From positions 206,107-270,106 of the forward strand of contig JAJYZB010000003.1 of assembly GCA_021800275.1 (NCBI GenBank): 64,000 bases of DNA, read 5' to 3'. The translations under genes and the position numbers were made by a program. Under the pieces are notes generated by a model. It was not told the origin of the DNA. It did not search any database and worked only from the letters and a program-made list of their open reading frames with translations. This DNA is from a bacterium. GTDB taxonomy: Bacteria; Vulcanimicrobiota; JABDET01. Of this stretch, positions 1-8,225 are shown piece after piece. How positions within the stretch are numbered: position 1 is the first letter of the stretch; each line of letters begins with the position of its first letter.

Positions 1-177
1 TATGATTTTTTAACGGGAACATTCAGAAAAAGATCCGTTATGCTGAACCCAGGGAACATGATTTTGACCCAGCCTGATGTTCCAACTCCTATTTTGATCC
101 AGACCCCTTTCCCAATCTGGGCAACCCGCCCTCAAGAAGCAGAAGTTCCTGAGGATTTGTTCGAAAAAATTTTTTGA
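1..177 (+). CDS. C-terminal fragment of probable HerA/DUF87-type ATPase
   Basis: A reading frame is open from the first base and stops at TGA 175-177, giving a 58-residue tail. It contains LNPGNMILTQPDVPTPILIQ, which resembles the last strand region of HerA/DUF87 ATPases (Gly-rich turn, then P-x-P and a hydrophobic strand). HerA is a hexameric DNA translocase that works with NurA and Mre11-Rad50 in end resection. sbcD-sbcC (Mre11/Rad50) lie 3.3 kb downstream on the same strand, which fits but does not prove the call. The ATPase core is outside the window, so the family assignment rests on a short tail and the neighbourhood. Confidence 0.45.
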   Translation, partial: YDFLTGTFRKRSVMLNPGNMILTQPDVPTPILIQTPFPIWATRPQEAEVPEDLFEKIF

Positions 178-280
178 AAAGGGATATTCATCCATAAATA
201 ATGAAAAAGACCGCCGAATAACGACCTGCATCTATTCGCCATAATAGGATATGTTGTGGGACAAAATATAGGAAATAATG

Positions 281-309
281 TTGACTTTTAAATCTAAATA
301 TTGTATGAT
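281..309 (+). promoter_or_regulatory. Promoter of the Phd/PIN toxin-antitoxin pair
   Basis: TTGACT at 281-286 and TATGAT at 304-309 are separated by exactly 17 bases. The predicted transcript start is about 40 bases before the antitoxin start codon. The match to the sigma-70 consensus is strong. Confidence 0.7.
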
Positions 310-319
310 CACATTGTGA
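309..319. promoter_or_regulatory. Candidate operator palindrome of the toxin-antitoxin pair
   Basis: TCACATTGTGA is a perfect 5-1-5 palindrome that overlaps the last base of the -10 box and the expected transcript start. Phd/YefM-type antitoxins repress their own operons by binding such palindromes, so autoregulation is a sensible inference. Confidence 0.4.
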
Positions 320-355
320 GCAGATCTTTAAAAAAACTGCGGGATGGTGGTTAGT

Positions 356-643
356 ATGAGATTTATGACGAGCAGAGAATTAAGAAACAATCCATCAAGA
401 TTATGGCAGTCCAAGACGAGCGAGGAAACCATTATAACTGTCAATGGGAAGCCTAAAGCAATCGTCATTGAAGTTGAGAATGAGGACATAGAAGAACAGT
501 TAAGGGTTATCAGGAGGGCAAAAGCTCAATCATCTCTTGATAAATTAAGGATGTATTCCGTAGATCAGGGGTTCAATAAACTGACTGACGAAGAAATTTT
601 AGCGGAGATAAAGAGAGCAAGAAAACAGAACAATCCCGCATGA
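356..643 (+). CDS. Antitoxin of Phd/YefM type
   Basis: A small protein of about 95 residues starting MRFMTSRELRNN. The segment TVNGKPKAIVIEVENEDIEE matches the dimerising, DNA-binding N-terminal domain of the Phd/YefM family. The C-terminal half is charged and probably wraps the toxin. I chose ATG 356 over ATG 344 because GGTGG at 346-350 then sits at normal ribosome-binding distance. The gene overlaps the PIN toxin by ATGA, the usual translational coupling of antitoxin before toxin. A strong promoter and a palindrome lie directly upstream. The family is clear; target and activity cannot be read from sequence. Confidence 0.8.
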   Translation: MRFMTSRELRNNPSRLWQSKTSEETIITVNGKPKAIVIEVENEDIEEQLRVIRRAKAQSSLDKLRMYSVDQGFNKLTDEEILAEIKRARKQNNPA

Positions 644-1044
644 ACGTCGTGATTGACACAAACGTTATTGTTTCAGGCGTGATTAATCCAGATGGTTACC
701 CTGCCAAGTTATTAAATTGGGTTATCAATGGAACGCTAAAAATTAATGTTGATTCTAGAATTCTGTCCGAATACAGCAGGGTTTTAAATAGCCATAAATT
801 TTCTTTTCCAGGGGCTCTTGTGACGCATTTACTGGATTATTTATCATTGGAATCAAAATTGATTCTGCCTGATCCGTTTTTGTCCTCTGTCAAAGATAGC
901 TCCGACCTGCCTTTTATTGAAATAGCCCTGCATGAAAATATTCCCTTGATAACAGGCAATAAAAAGCACTTTATAAATATCAAAAATTTGAAGCTTTATT
1001 CCCCTAAAGAATTTTTAACGGGTTTTTCTTCCCGAGAAGAATAG
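640..1044 (+). CDS. PIN-domain toxin (COG1569-like)
   Basis: A 134-residue PIN-domain protein. MNVVIDTNVIVSGVIN carries the first acidic metal ligand (Asp6), LSEYSRVL holds the conserved Glu, and DSSDLPFIEIALHE plus ITGNKKHF give the remaining acidic and C-terminal PIN motifs. Such toxins are Mg-dependent RNases that cut tRNA, rRNA or mRNA until blocked by the partner antitoxin. It starts inside the antitoxin stop codon (ATGA). The length is normal for the family and no key residue is missing, so the pair looks functional. Confidence 0.8.
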   Translation: MNVVIDTNVIVSGVINPDGYPAKLLNWVINGTLKINVDSRILSEYSRVLNSHKFSFPGALVTHLLDYLSLESKLILPDPFLSSVKDSSDLPFIEIALHENIPLITGNKKHFINIKNLKLYSPKEFLTGFSSREE

Positions 1045-1045
1045 G

Positions 1046-1090
1046 TTGATTCATGCGATTTCTACATACTTCTGACTAGCATGTAGAAGT
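1046..1090 (+). pseudogene. Decayed duplicate of the first ~45 bp of sbcD
   Basis: The stretch starting TTGATTCATGCGATTTCTAC is nearly identical to 3444-3488, the last bases before and the first 13 codons of intact sbcD. The first 21 bases match exactly and only a few of the following ~23 differ. The copy reads MRFLHTSD, then TAG where sbcD has TGG (Trp9), then HVEV, so it cannot encode the nuclease. It starts one base after the PIN toxin stop codon, and the intact copy starts three bases before its ATG, right after the AlbA_2 remnant. It is either a remnant of an older sbcD start or one half of a direct repeat made by an insertion. Confidence 0.8.
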
Positions 1091-1142
1091 TTGACACAAT
1101 ATTTAAGAGGAGCTTTGAGTTTTGCGCTGAAGCAGAAAGAAA

Positions 1143-2039
1143 ATGAAGCCTGCCCTCATCTACTCAAAAGATTATTATATGGATCTAGGAACCCATGTCT
1201 TTCCAGGGGAAAAATACCGACTTATCTATGACCTTCTTAAAAAAAGAAAAAAACTGGACGATTTAGACATTCTCTCGCCTCGACCCGCTTCTATTTCAGA
1301 TCTGGGACTGGCGCACAGCTCTTCTTACCGGGATTCCCTTTTTTCTCTAAAACAGAATTCAATGACTGCTTATTCAGAGATCCCCTTGACAAAACCCATT
1401 GTAGAGGCTTTTGTCCTTGCTGCAGGAGGCACTATCCTTGCTGCAGAGGAAGCCTTAAAACGTGGAGCAGCAGTAAATTTAAGCGGAGGATTTCATCATG
1501 CTTTTTCTGAACACGCAGAAGGGTTTTGCCTTATCAATGATCTAGCCGTAGGGATCAGAAGTCTCCAGTCCAGAAAAATCATTCAGAAAGCAGCAGTGAT
1601 AGACTGTGATCTTCATCAAGGAAATGGAACCGCTCGGATCTTTTCAGAAGACAGCAGCGTTTTTACATTTTCCATCCATCAGGAAAACAACTACCCTCCA
1701 AAAGAAAAATCGAACCTGGACATCGGACTCCCTGATTTTACTGAGGATGAAGTGTACTTGGCTCATCTTGAAAAAGCGGTTCCCCAGATTCTTGACACCT
1801 TTAAACCCGAACTGGTCCTGTATCAAGCAGGAGCTGATCCATACAAAGAAGATAAACTGGGAGGACTCTTGATCTCAAAACAAGGGTTGAAAAAAAGAGA
1901 TTGTCTTGTTTTTACTCAATGCTTATCCCGAAAGATCCCAATAGCAGCAACCCTTGGAGGGGGATATGCGGAAAAACTGGAAGACACTGTTGAAATCCAT
2001 GCGGGAACAGTGGAAGCCATGCTCGAAGTTTTCAAGTAA
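1143..2039 (+). CDS. Histone deacetylase family amidohydrolase
   Basis: A 298-residue zinc hydrolase of the HDAC/acetoin-utilisation superfamily. GGFHHAF holds the paired active-site histidines (118-119), IDCDLHQGNGTA gives zinc ligands Asp156 and His158, AGADPYKEDKLGG gives the third (Asp232), and TLGGGYAE near residue 273 contains the catalytic Tyr position. Bacterial members remove acetyl groups from lysines, polyamines or small acetamides; the substrate cannot be decided here. It lies between the sbcD remnant and a second toxin-antitoxin pair, and may be cargo of the rearranged segment. Nothing in the sequence suggests loss of activity. No clear ribosome-binding site precedes ATG 1143. 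Confidence 0.9.
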   Translation: MKPALIYSKDYYMDLGTHVFPGEKYRLIYDLLKKRKKLDDLDILSPRPASISDLGLAHSSSYRDSLFSLKQNSMTAYSEIPLTKPIVEAFVLAAGGTILAAEEALKRGAAVNLSGGFHHAFSEHAEGFCLINDLAVGIRSLQSRKIIQKAAVIDCDLHQGNGTARIFSEDSSVFTFSIHQENNYPPKEKSNLDIGLPDFTEDEVYLAHLEKAVPQILDTFKPELVLYQAGADPYKEDKLGGLLISKQGLKKRDCLVFTQCLSRKIPIAATLGGGYAEKLEDTVEIHAGTVEAMLEVFK

Positions 2040-2069
2040 CTCAGCCGTGGCGCGGAAAGTGCTGTAAAT

Positions 2070-2465
2070 TCAAAGCCACAAAATTTTAATTTTATTTTGA
2101 ACTTGTTTGAATTCTTTATCACCAGTAACCAGAGCAGCCATTTTTTGCAAGGCAAGAGCAGCTGCAAAGCAGTCTGCATACGACATTTTTTTCTCAGCTT
2201 TTAACTCTGCTGCCTCTAGAGTCAGGGGGAGATCAATAGAAACGATCTCTATCGGCAGACTTTCTAAAGTGCGGAGCGCTTTTACGGCAGAGCTTTTTCC
2301 TGCAGAACGATAAATAATATAGTACACTTCTCCCCAATTGACAATAGATAAATAGAGGGAACTCTCTCGGTTTTTTCCTTTTCTGATTAAATCTGCAACC
2401 CTGTCTGCTCCCGGTTCATTTTCTAGAAAGGAAATGATACTGTAAGAGTCCAGGACAAAGTTCAA
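2070..2465 (-). CDS. vapC: PIN-domain toxin, VapC type
   Basis: A 131-residue PIN-domain protein. MNFVLDSYSIISFLENEPGA has the first Asp (residue 6), NWGEVYYII the conserved Glu, and SYADCFAAALALQ plus LVTGDKEFK the C-terminal acidic motifs, as in VapC ribonucleases. It follows its AbrB-type antitoxin by two bases and shares its promoter. VapC proteins usually cut initiator tRNA or the 23S sarcin-ricin loop. This one is only distantly similar to the PIN toxin at 640-1044, so the two pairs are not recent duplicates. Confidence 0.8.
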   Translation of the reverse strand: MNFVLDSYSIISFLENEPGADRVADLIRKGKNRESSLYLSIVNWGEVYYIIYRSAGKSSAVKALRTLESLPIEIVSIDLPLTLEAAELKAEKKMSYADCFAAALALQKMAALVTGDKEFKQVQNKIKILWL

Positions 2466-2467
2466 GG

Positions 2468-2698
2468 TTATAATTCTCGCTCTGTTTTCTTTTCTCGAAG
2501 AAGTGTTTTAAGCACTTTCCCTTTTGTTTTAAGGATACCCTTGGCTTTTTCGATGGAATCATCTGTCAAGGGCTTTAACAAGATGCCATCTTCTTGCTCG
2601 AAGAAATAAACAGGAGTTCCCTTTTTTATTTTATACTGCTTTCTTATTCTGGATGGTATGACAACCTGTCCTTTAGCAGTAACAACAGATCCTTCCAA
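2468..2698 (-). CDS. vapB: AbrB/SpoVT-type antitoxin
   Basis: A 76-residue protein whose first half, SVVTAKGQVVIPSRIRKQY, is a swapped-hairpin AbrB DNA-binding domain; the second half is a charged toxin-binding tail. The start is TTG at 2698: GGAGGT at 2706-2711 lies at correct distance and no in-frame ATG precedes the domain. It heads a two-gene operon with the VapC-type toxin and probably represses it. The promoter upstream is close to consensus. Confidence 0.8.
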   Translation of the reverse strand: MEGSVVTAKGQVVIPSRIRKQYKIKKGTPVYFFEQEDGILLKPLTDDSIEKAKGILKTKGKVLKTLLREKKTEREL

Positions 2699-2720
2699 AA
2701 TTTACCTCCTCTGCTTAACA

Positions 2721-2749
2721 AGTATAACATATTTAGAAAAGTAAGTCAA
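2721..2749 (-). promoter_or_regulatory. Promoter of the AbrB/VapC pair
   Basis: On the minus strand TTGACT (2749-2744) and TATACT (2726-2721) are 17 bases apart, followed by a strong ribosome-binding site, GGAGGT. It drives the antitoxin-toxin operon leftward. Confidence 0.7.
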
Positions 2750-2899
2750 TTAAAAAATGGATATACAAAAAGATATTCTATGGATAACAACCAAGCAGTC
2801 ATAGCAGGGTAATAGATAGAATAAATGGAATATTTCAAGCTATCCATGCCAGTTGTAAACCGTGAAAACCTCAGGGTTGGTGATCGCATTCTGGTGCGC

Positions 2900-2941
2900 G
2901 ATCCCGACATAATCGCGACAGATCCCGACATAATCGCGACA
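2900..2941. repeat. Two tandem copies of a 21-bp unit
   Basis: GATCCCGACATAATCGCGAC plus a final A occurs twice in a row with no mismatch. In one plus-strand frame each copy encodes DPDIIAT. The repeat lies directly before the start of the AlbA_2-type remnant and may mark the point where the 5' part of that gene was lost. Confidence 0.75.
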
Positions 2942-3447
2942 TGTCGCAAGATATTCTTGATAATTGCCAGGAACATCTCCATGCTTTTGACAGGATTCGC
3001 GAGAGAATGAATTTTCTGGAGAGAACCTTTCCGCTTATTGCTGAGGCGTTCCACCGCACTGGAGCCATCGAGATTTGGGGTAGGGGCACAAATCGTGTCA
3101 TTGAAGAATGCAGCCGCAGCGGCTTGCGGGAACCCAGTTTCAGGGAAGAAAATGGTGCAGTTGTGGTTACTTTCTGGGCTGAGATTGGAGTTACCCCGCA
3201 AGTTACCCCGCAAGTTACGGCGGTATTGGAGGCAGCTGGAAAGCCTGTGTCACGAGAAACACTTCAACAGGCGGCTGGTATTGCAGATCGGGAACATTTT
3301 CGCAAAGCTTACCTTAAACCTTTGCTTGAAGCAGGTTGGCTGGAAATGACGATTCCCGATAAACCGCAGAGTAGTTTGCAGCAGTATCGCATTACAAATG
3401 CTGGGTTGGAAGCGCTGCAAAAATGCGCGCCATTCAAGAGGACTTGA
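2941..3447 (+). pseudogene. 5'-truncated AlbA_2/COG2865-type ATP-binding protein
   Basis: Only the C-terminal part of a COG2865-like protein (AlbA_2 plus GHKL-type ATP-binding regulator) is present. PLIAEAFHRTGAIEIWGRGT followed by NRVIEEC is the typical end of the ATPase domain, then a VTPQVTPQVT linker (12-bp repeats) and a C-terminal winged helix (SRETLQQAAGI to YRITNAGLEALQK). The AlbA_2 DNA-binding domain and most of the ATPase, roughly 300 residues in this family, are missing. Homology seems to start near 3010, so the annotated ATG may not be real. It ends three bases before sbcD. These genes are common in mobile and defence regions, so this fits an inserted, decaying segment. Confidence 0.75.
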
Positions 3448-3450
3448 TTC

Positions 3451-4626
3451 ATGCGATTTCTACACACTTCAGATTGGCATGTAGGAGGGCTGCTGAGTAA
3501 TAGGGACAGAACCCAGGAACATGCTGCTTTTTTAGAAGAGCTTTCAGGGATTGTGTCAGAGGAAAAAATTGAGGCGGTTTTAATTTCTGGAGATTTGTTT
3601 GACACCATCAATCCACCGGCTGAGGCTGAAAAGTTAGTCTTCGATTTTTTTAGAGTGATGGCAGAGAGGAGAGTTCCCGTAGTCATTATTGCTGGCAATC
3701 ATGACAGCGCTGCTCGAATTGAAGGGAAAGCAAACCTCCTGCAGTTGGTGAATGTGCATGCGTTTGGAAAACCGCAGAGATCCTCCTGTATTGAAATTAA
3801 AAATGAAAAAGGGGAATCTCTTTTAGTCGCTGCCCTTCCTTTTACAGGAGAGTTTAAACTTTTAGATTGGGATGAATCACTTCATCAGGATCAAAGTCAG
3901 CAGAAATCCTCGTTTGCTGAGAAGATGAAGAATCTATTAAATATTTTAGCAGAGAAAAATTTTAAACCTGGAGCCATCAATGTTTTAATGGCGCATTTAA
4001 CGGTAGAAGGGGCTCTCCTCTCAGGATCTGAGAAATCCCTTCGCATGAGTGATACCTGGGCTCTCCCTGTGGGCATGCTGCCAGAAACAGGGGAATATGT
4101 GGCATTAGGTCATATTCACCGCTATCAAATTTTAAAGAACAGCCCTCTGACCTGTTATTCAGGTTCTCCTCTTAAAATTGATTTTGGAGAAGAAAAGGAT
4201 GAAAAAGGAGTTTGTATTTTAGACGCTAAAGCTGGGACTCCGATTCCGCAGCCTTTTTTTCGCAGATTGGAGAGAATAACGCCTTTAAAAACGCTGCGAA
4301 TTTATCAGAGTGAACTTCAAAAAATTGGAGATGAGTATCGAGACTTTAAAGGCTACTTAAAAGTTGTTGTTAAAAGGTCTCCTGAAGATACAAAGATTCG
4401 GGCGGCTGAAGAAATTAGAAAGCTGCTTCCACAAACTCTGATTGTGATTTCTGAAACAGAAAAATCGGATTCAAAAATTCTGCCGGATTTAAAAAATGTG
4501 ACTCATGATCCGGTTCAAGTATATAAAGATTATTTGGTTTCTCGAGAACGGATCCCGACACCTGAGCTGTTGAGTGTGTTTCAGGAACTTATGGAAGAAG
4601 CTTCTCTGAAAGAAGAAAATCAGTGA
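3451..4626 (+). CDS. sbcD: SbcD/Mre11 family DNA double-strand break nuclease
   Basis: A 391-residue calcineurin-like phosphoesterase. The two-metal centre motifs are all present: TSDWH (Asp8, His10), SGDLFD (Asp48), GNHD (82-85), AHLTVEG (181-187) and GHIH (220-223); a C-terminal capping region follows. With SbcC it forms the ATP-regulated complex that opens hairpins and trims blocked DNA ends. It overlaps sbcC by four bases (GTGA), so the subunits are translationally coupled. A broken copy of its first codons lies 2.4 kb upstream, and the promoter region was probably replaced when that DNA entered. Confidence 0.95.
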   Translation: MRFLHTSDWHVGGLLSNRDRTQEHAAFLEELSGIVSEEKIEAVLISGDLFDTINPPAEAEKLVFDFFRVMAERRVPVVIIAGNHDSAARIEGKANLLQLVNVHAFGKPQRSSCIEIKNEKGESLLVAALPFTGEFKLLDWDESLHQDQSQQKSSFAEKMKNLLNILAEKNFKPGAINVLMAHLTVEGALLSGSEKSLRMSDTWALPVGMLPETGEYVALGHIHRYQILKNSPLTCYSGSPLKIDFGEEKDEKGVCILDAKAGTPIPQPFFRRLERITPLKTLRIYQSELQKIGDEYRDFKGYLKVVVKRSPEDTKIRAAEEIRKLLPQTLIVISETEKSDSKILPDLKNVTHDPVQVYKDYLVSRERIPTPELLSVFQELMEEASLKEENQ

Positions 4627-7600
4627 GACCGATTAAACTTCAAATCGAAGGATTTACAGCTTACAAATCCTCTAATTTTATTGACTTCAGCGAAGCCCAG
4701 TTTCTAGTTCTTTCAGGTCCTAATGGAGCAGGAAAATCCTCAATTTTAGATGCCATCATCTTTGCTCTTTTTGGGAACATCCCCAGAATGAAAGGGAAGC
4801 AGATTAAAGAGTTTATTTCTCAAGGAAAAGATAAATTTCAAATTATATTTCAATTTTTGTTAAATGATAAAATGTATCGCGTTGAGCGCGCTTATCCTTT
4901 AAAAGGAACACCCTCTGTTCGGCTCCAGGCGCAGGAAAATGGATCCTGGAAAACCATCACAGACAAAGTCAGTGAAACGAATGAAAGAATTGAGGGGCTC
5001 CTGAGGCTAGGATATGACGCCTTTATTAAATCCGTTATTCTTCCCCAAAATTTGTTCGACCAGTTTTTAAAAGGGGACAAAGAAAAAAGGAGAGAGGTTT
5101 TAACAGAAATTTTAAATTTAGACCTTTTTGAGAAAATATCAAAGCTCGCAGGAGAAAAAGTCTCTTCTTTTAAAATTCAGATTCAGCAGAAAGAAGAGGC
5201 TCTTTTAGAGATGAATCAGCAAGTCTCTCCTGAAAGCGCAGGAGCTCTTCAGCAAAAATTAGAGGGGGATCAAAAAGAGAAGCAGGAGGTTTCTTCAAAC
5301 CGGGCAGTTCTAGAGGCAAAAAAACAAGAGCTTTTACGATTAGGGGAGCTGATCCAGGAAAAGGAAAAATTAAAAAAGGAAGAATCATCTCTGCTGCTCG
5401 AAAAAGAGAAATGGGCAGAACAAGAAAAAAAGCTTTCGGTTTTAAAAAGTCTGCTTCCTTTTGCTACGGATTTAACCCTTTTAAAAGAGAAAAAAGAGCA
5501 GAATTCCCGCTTAAGAATAGATTTAGATCGTCATGAAGCCTCCAGAAAAGAGCTAGAACAAACCTTTCTAACCACAGGAAAAGAATTAAAAATCATAGAG
5601 CAAGAAGAGCAGTTCAAGGTTCTTCCATTAAAAGAAAGATTGAATCTTCTGCAGGGTTTTAAAGAATTAGCTACTGTATTAGACAAAAACCAGAAAGAGA
5701 AAAAAGAGCTGAAAATAGAATTTGAGAGAATTTCTTCCGCTCTTGACTCTTTTGAACTAGAACAGAAAAAAGTTTTGAATCAAAAGGAAGAACTGGAGCA
5801 GCAGATTTCAAAACAGCAGGAAATAGAGAAACCGCTTGAAAAAAGTCAAGCTCGATTTTCCATTTATACCGAGATTCTGGAATCTTTAAAAGAAATGGGA
5901 ACTCTGGAGCAGGACACGCCGAAAATCGAAAAAGAGAAAGAAGATTCAGCAAAAGAGCTTGCTGAAGTTGTGAAAGAACGATCCATTCTTGAATCTCAGA
6001 AAAATGCTTTTGAACAAAAACTGCTGCTGCTTGAGGCAGAGGTTGAAGAGATTAAGATTCATAATCTTTCGACTCAGCTGCAAGGATCTTTAAAAATAGG
6101 GGAGCCCTGTCCTGTTTGTCTCCAGACTGTCAATCAGCTTCCCTCACCTGGTCAATTGTCTCCGACGTCAGCAGAGCATGAATTAAAAAAAATAGAATTA
6201 AAAACATTAAAAAATCAAAGAGAAAAGCTGCTGCAGAAAAAGGCAGGACTAGAGGAGGCAGAATCCCGATTAAAAAAGGAAATCGAGAAAAAAAATCACG
6301 ATTTGACTGAAAGAAAAGAAAAAAAGCTTTTTCTTGAAAAAGAACTTTCAAATCGTCTGGAACTTCCTCAGGAAAACCTTTTAACGAAAGCGCGGGAAGA
6401 ATATAAAACCCTTAAAGATAAGGATAAAGACCATAAAAATGTCCAGCAGGAATTAAAAAGATTAACCTCTGGGCTTCAAGCCTTGACTGCGGAAATTCAA
6501 ACACAGGAACAAAATACGTCTCAATCCAGACAGAGAAAAGCGGTTATTTTTGATCGAATAACTAAATTAGAAAGCGACATCCATCATCAGGAAGAAAAAA
6601 TGATAGCTGCTGGGTTAAGGGATTTCTCTTTGAAAGGGGTCGAGGAATCTGCTTCTCGTTTAGAAGAAGAAATAAAACTTTTTCAAAAGAAGAAAGAACA
6701 GAAATCCCATCTTTTAGAGGAAACAAAAGGACGATTAAAAACTGTTCTGCAGCAGGAAGAACATTTAAAAAACAAAGCTGCAGAAGAAAGCACAACTCTT
6801 GAAAATCTTGAGAAAACTCTCCAAAATAAACTTCTAGACCTGGGCTTTCAGTCTATCGAGAATCTTCCCGAGATTGATCTGCCAAAGATTGCGAAAATAG
6901 AAGAAGGATTGAAACAGTATCAACTTAATCTGCGCTTAAATTCCGAAAAATTGAAAGAGACCACAGCCCGAATTGCAGATCGCCCTTACTCCTCTGATGA
7001 AGTCGTCCAAATAGAAAATGAAATTCAAAAATGTAGAACTCAAGAGGAATTTCTTCTGGCGGAAATCGGAAAAACACTGCATCAAATTCAAGAGCTGGAT
7101 AAGATAAAAGAGAGGATCGGACTGCTGGTGGAAGAGATTCGTTCCCTTAAATCGAAAGAGACTCTTTATGCCACAATTCATCAGGATTTACGGAAGGATA
7201 AACTTCCTGATTATTTATTCAGTTCTGTTCTGGATACGATTTTAAAAGAAGCAGGCGAGAAGTTTTTTGAACTGTCAGGGAAAAGATATCGTTTAGCTCT
7301 TGAAGGAAACGGAGAGATTCAGGCTCTAGATGGATGGAACCAGGATGAAGCCCGTTCTGTCACCAGTTTAAGCGGCGGGGAATCTTTTGCTGCTTCTTTA
7401 TCTGCAGCTTTAGCCTTAAGCGAATATCTGCAGGGGCGTCAGAGGATTCAATCTCTATTTATTGATGAAGGATTCGGAAATTTAGATCGAGAGACCAGAG
7501 ATAAAGTAGCAGAAATTTTGTCTTCGCTGCAGACAGGAGACAGAATGGTTGGAATCGTCACCCATATTGAAGAATTAGCCGAACTCTTCCCGCATCGGAT

Positions 7601-7649
7601 TGTGGTGGAAAAATACCCTGAAGGCTCCAGGATTCTGCAAAACTTTTAA
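4623..7649 (+). CDS. sbcC: SbcC/Rad50 family SMC-like ATPase
   Basis: A 1008-residue Rad50-type protein. It has Walker A GPNGAGKS (32-39), a long Lys/Glu-rich coiled coil of about 170-830, a central zinc hook CPVC (Cys496, Cys499), the ABC signature SLSGGES (915-921) and Walker B LFIDEGFGNLD (Asp948, Glu949). ATP-driven engagement of the heads controls the SbcD nuclease, and the zinc hook joins two arms. The start is GTG 4623 inside the sbcD stop codon; the residues after it match the family N-terminus. Length and motifs are complete. Confidence 0.95.
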   Translation: MRPIKLQIEGFTAYKSSNFIDFSEAQFLVLSGPNGAGKSSILDAIIFALFGNIPRMKGKQIKEFISQGKDKFQIIFQFLLNDKMYRVERAYPLKGTPSVRLQAQENGSWKTITDKVSETNERIEGLLRLGYDAFIKSVILPQNLFDQFLKGDKEKRREVLTEILNLDLFEKISKLAGEKVSSFKIQIQQKEEALLEMNQQVSPESAGALQQKLEGDQKEKQEVSSNRAVLEAKKQELLRLGELIQEKEKLKKEESSLLLEKEKWAEQEKKLSVLKSLLPFATDLTLLKEKKEQNSRLRIDLDRHEASRKELEQTFLTTGKELKIIEQEEQFKVLPLKERLNLLQGFKELATVLDKNQKEKKELKIEFERISSALDSFELEQKKVLNQKEELEQQISKQQEIEKPLEKSQARFSIYTEILESLKEMGTLEQDTPKIEKEKEDSAKELAEVVKERSILESQKNAFEQKLLLLEAEVEEIKIHNLSTQLQGSLKIGEPCPVCLQTVNQLPSPGQLSPTSAEHELKKIELKTLKNQREKLLQKKAGLEEAESRLKKEIEKKNHDLTERKEKKLFLEKELSNRLELPQENLLTKAREEYKTLKDKDKDHKNVQQELKRLTSGLQALTAEIQTQEQNTSQSRQRKAVIFDRITKLESDIHHQEEKMIAAGLRDFSLKGVEESASRLEEEIKLFQKKKEQKSHLLEETKGRLKTVLQQEEHLKNKAAEESTTLENLEKTLQNKLLDLGFQSIENLPEIDLPKIAKIEEGLKQYQLNLRLNSEKLKETTARIADRPYSSDEVVQIENEIQKCRTQEEFLLAEIGKTLHQIQELDKIKERIGLLVEEIRSLKSKETLYATIHQDLRKDKLPDYLFSSVLDTILKEAGEKFFELSGKRYRLALEGNGEIQALDGWNQDEARSVTSLSGGESFAASLSAALALSEYLQGRQRIQSLFIDEGFGNLDRETRDKVAEILSSLQTGDRMVGIVTHIEELAELFPHRIVVEKYPEGSRILQNF

Positions 7650-7841
7650 CATTAGAAAAGAATGACTTGGAGCAGGACAGCACCCTGACAGAACCAGAGA
7701 TAGGCTTAATATTTTGAGAGCTGCCTCGCTAAAATACACTCATTGAGAAGGAAAAATCTGGACAGTCATCAAATTTACTTCTGAAAGTGATGTCTTTAAT
7801 GCGGCAATACAATCACAATTCTGATGCAGCGAGGTGGACCA

Positions 7842-8129
7842 ATGCCAATTTATGAATATGAATGTCAAAATTGTCATGAGGTGTTTGAACTTTTTCAAGG
7901 ATTCAACTCTCCGACTACATCTGTGTGCACTCATTGTTCAGGACCTGCGATTCGTATCATTTCTCGACCTGCTGTTTTATTTAAAGGAACAGGGTTCCAT
8001 GTTACGGACTATTCAAAGTCCGGAAAAAACCCTGCGAGCGCTCCTCAGAAACGTGAAGGAAATGGAAAATCAGAAGAACCCAAAAAAACGTCTGAACCTT
8101 CTAAAAAAGAAGAAAAACCCTCATTGTAA
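7842..8129 (+). CDS. FmdB family zinc-ribbon protein
   Basis: A 95-residue protein starting MPIYEYECQNCHEVFE, the FmdB zinc-ribbon signature, with CQNC and CTHC as the zinc-binding pairs. The C-terminal half is a disordered, Lys/Glu/Pro-rich tail. I chose ATG 7842 rather than 7824 because the family starts at MPIYEY and GAGGTGG lies at 7831-7837. FmdB proteins were first reported as putative regulators but their role is unsettled. The 192-base gap before it holds no recognisable gene. Confidence 0.85.
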   Translation: MPIYEYECQNCHEVFELFQGFNSPTTSVCTHCSGPAIRIISRPAVLFKGTGFHVTDYSKSGKNPASAPQKREGNGKSEEPKKTSEPSKKEEKPSL

Positions 8130-8225
8130 TTGTCGATTTTAATTTTTCATTTTTTCAAAAATTAAAAAAACTTTCCATTCAAAAAAAATAATTTGAAAAT
8201 TTTTGAAAAAATTTATTAAAATTGC

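Noticed and set aside
10..231. 73-codon minus-strand ORF at the left edge
   Set aside because: It lies antisense to the plus-strand tail of the HerA-like protein, which is open to the window edge and has family-like sequence. The minus ORF has no known motif or ribosome-binding site.
2825..3010. 61-codon plus-strand ORF containing the two DPDIIAT repeats
   Set aside because: Its length is largely due to the 21-bp tandem repeat, it has no ribosome-binding site, and it overlaps the remnant. I treat it as debris.
7650..7841. Possible small gene or RNA between sbcC and the zinc-ribbon gene
   Set aside because: No start with a ribosome-binding site, no hairpin with T-run and no clear promoter pair.
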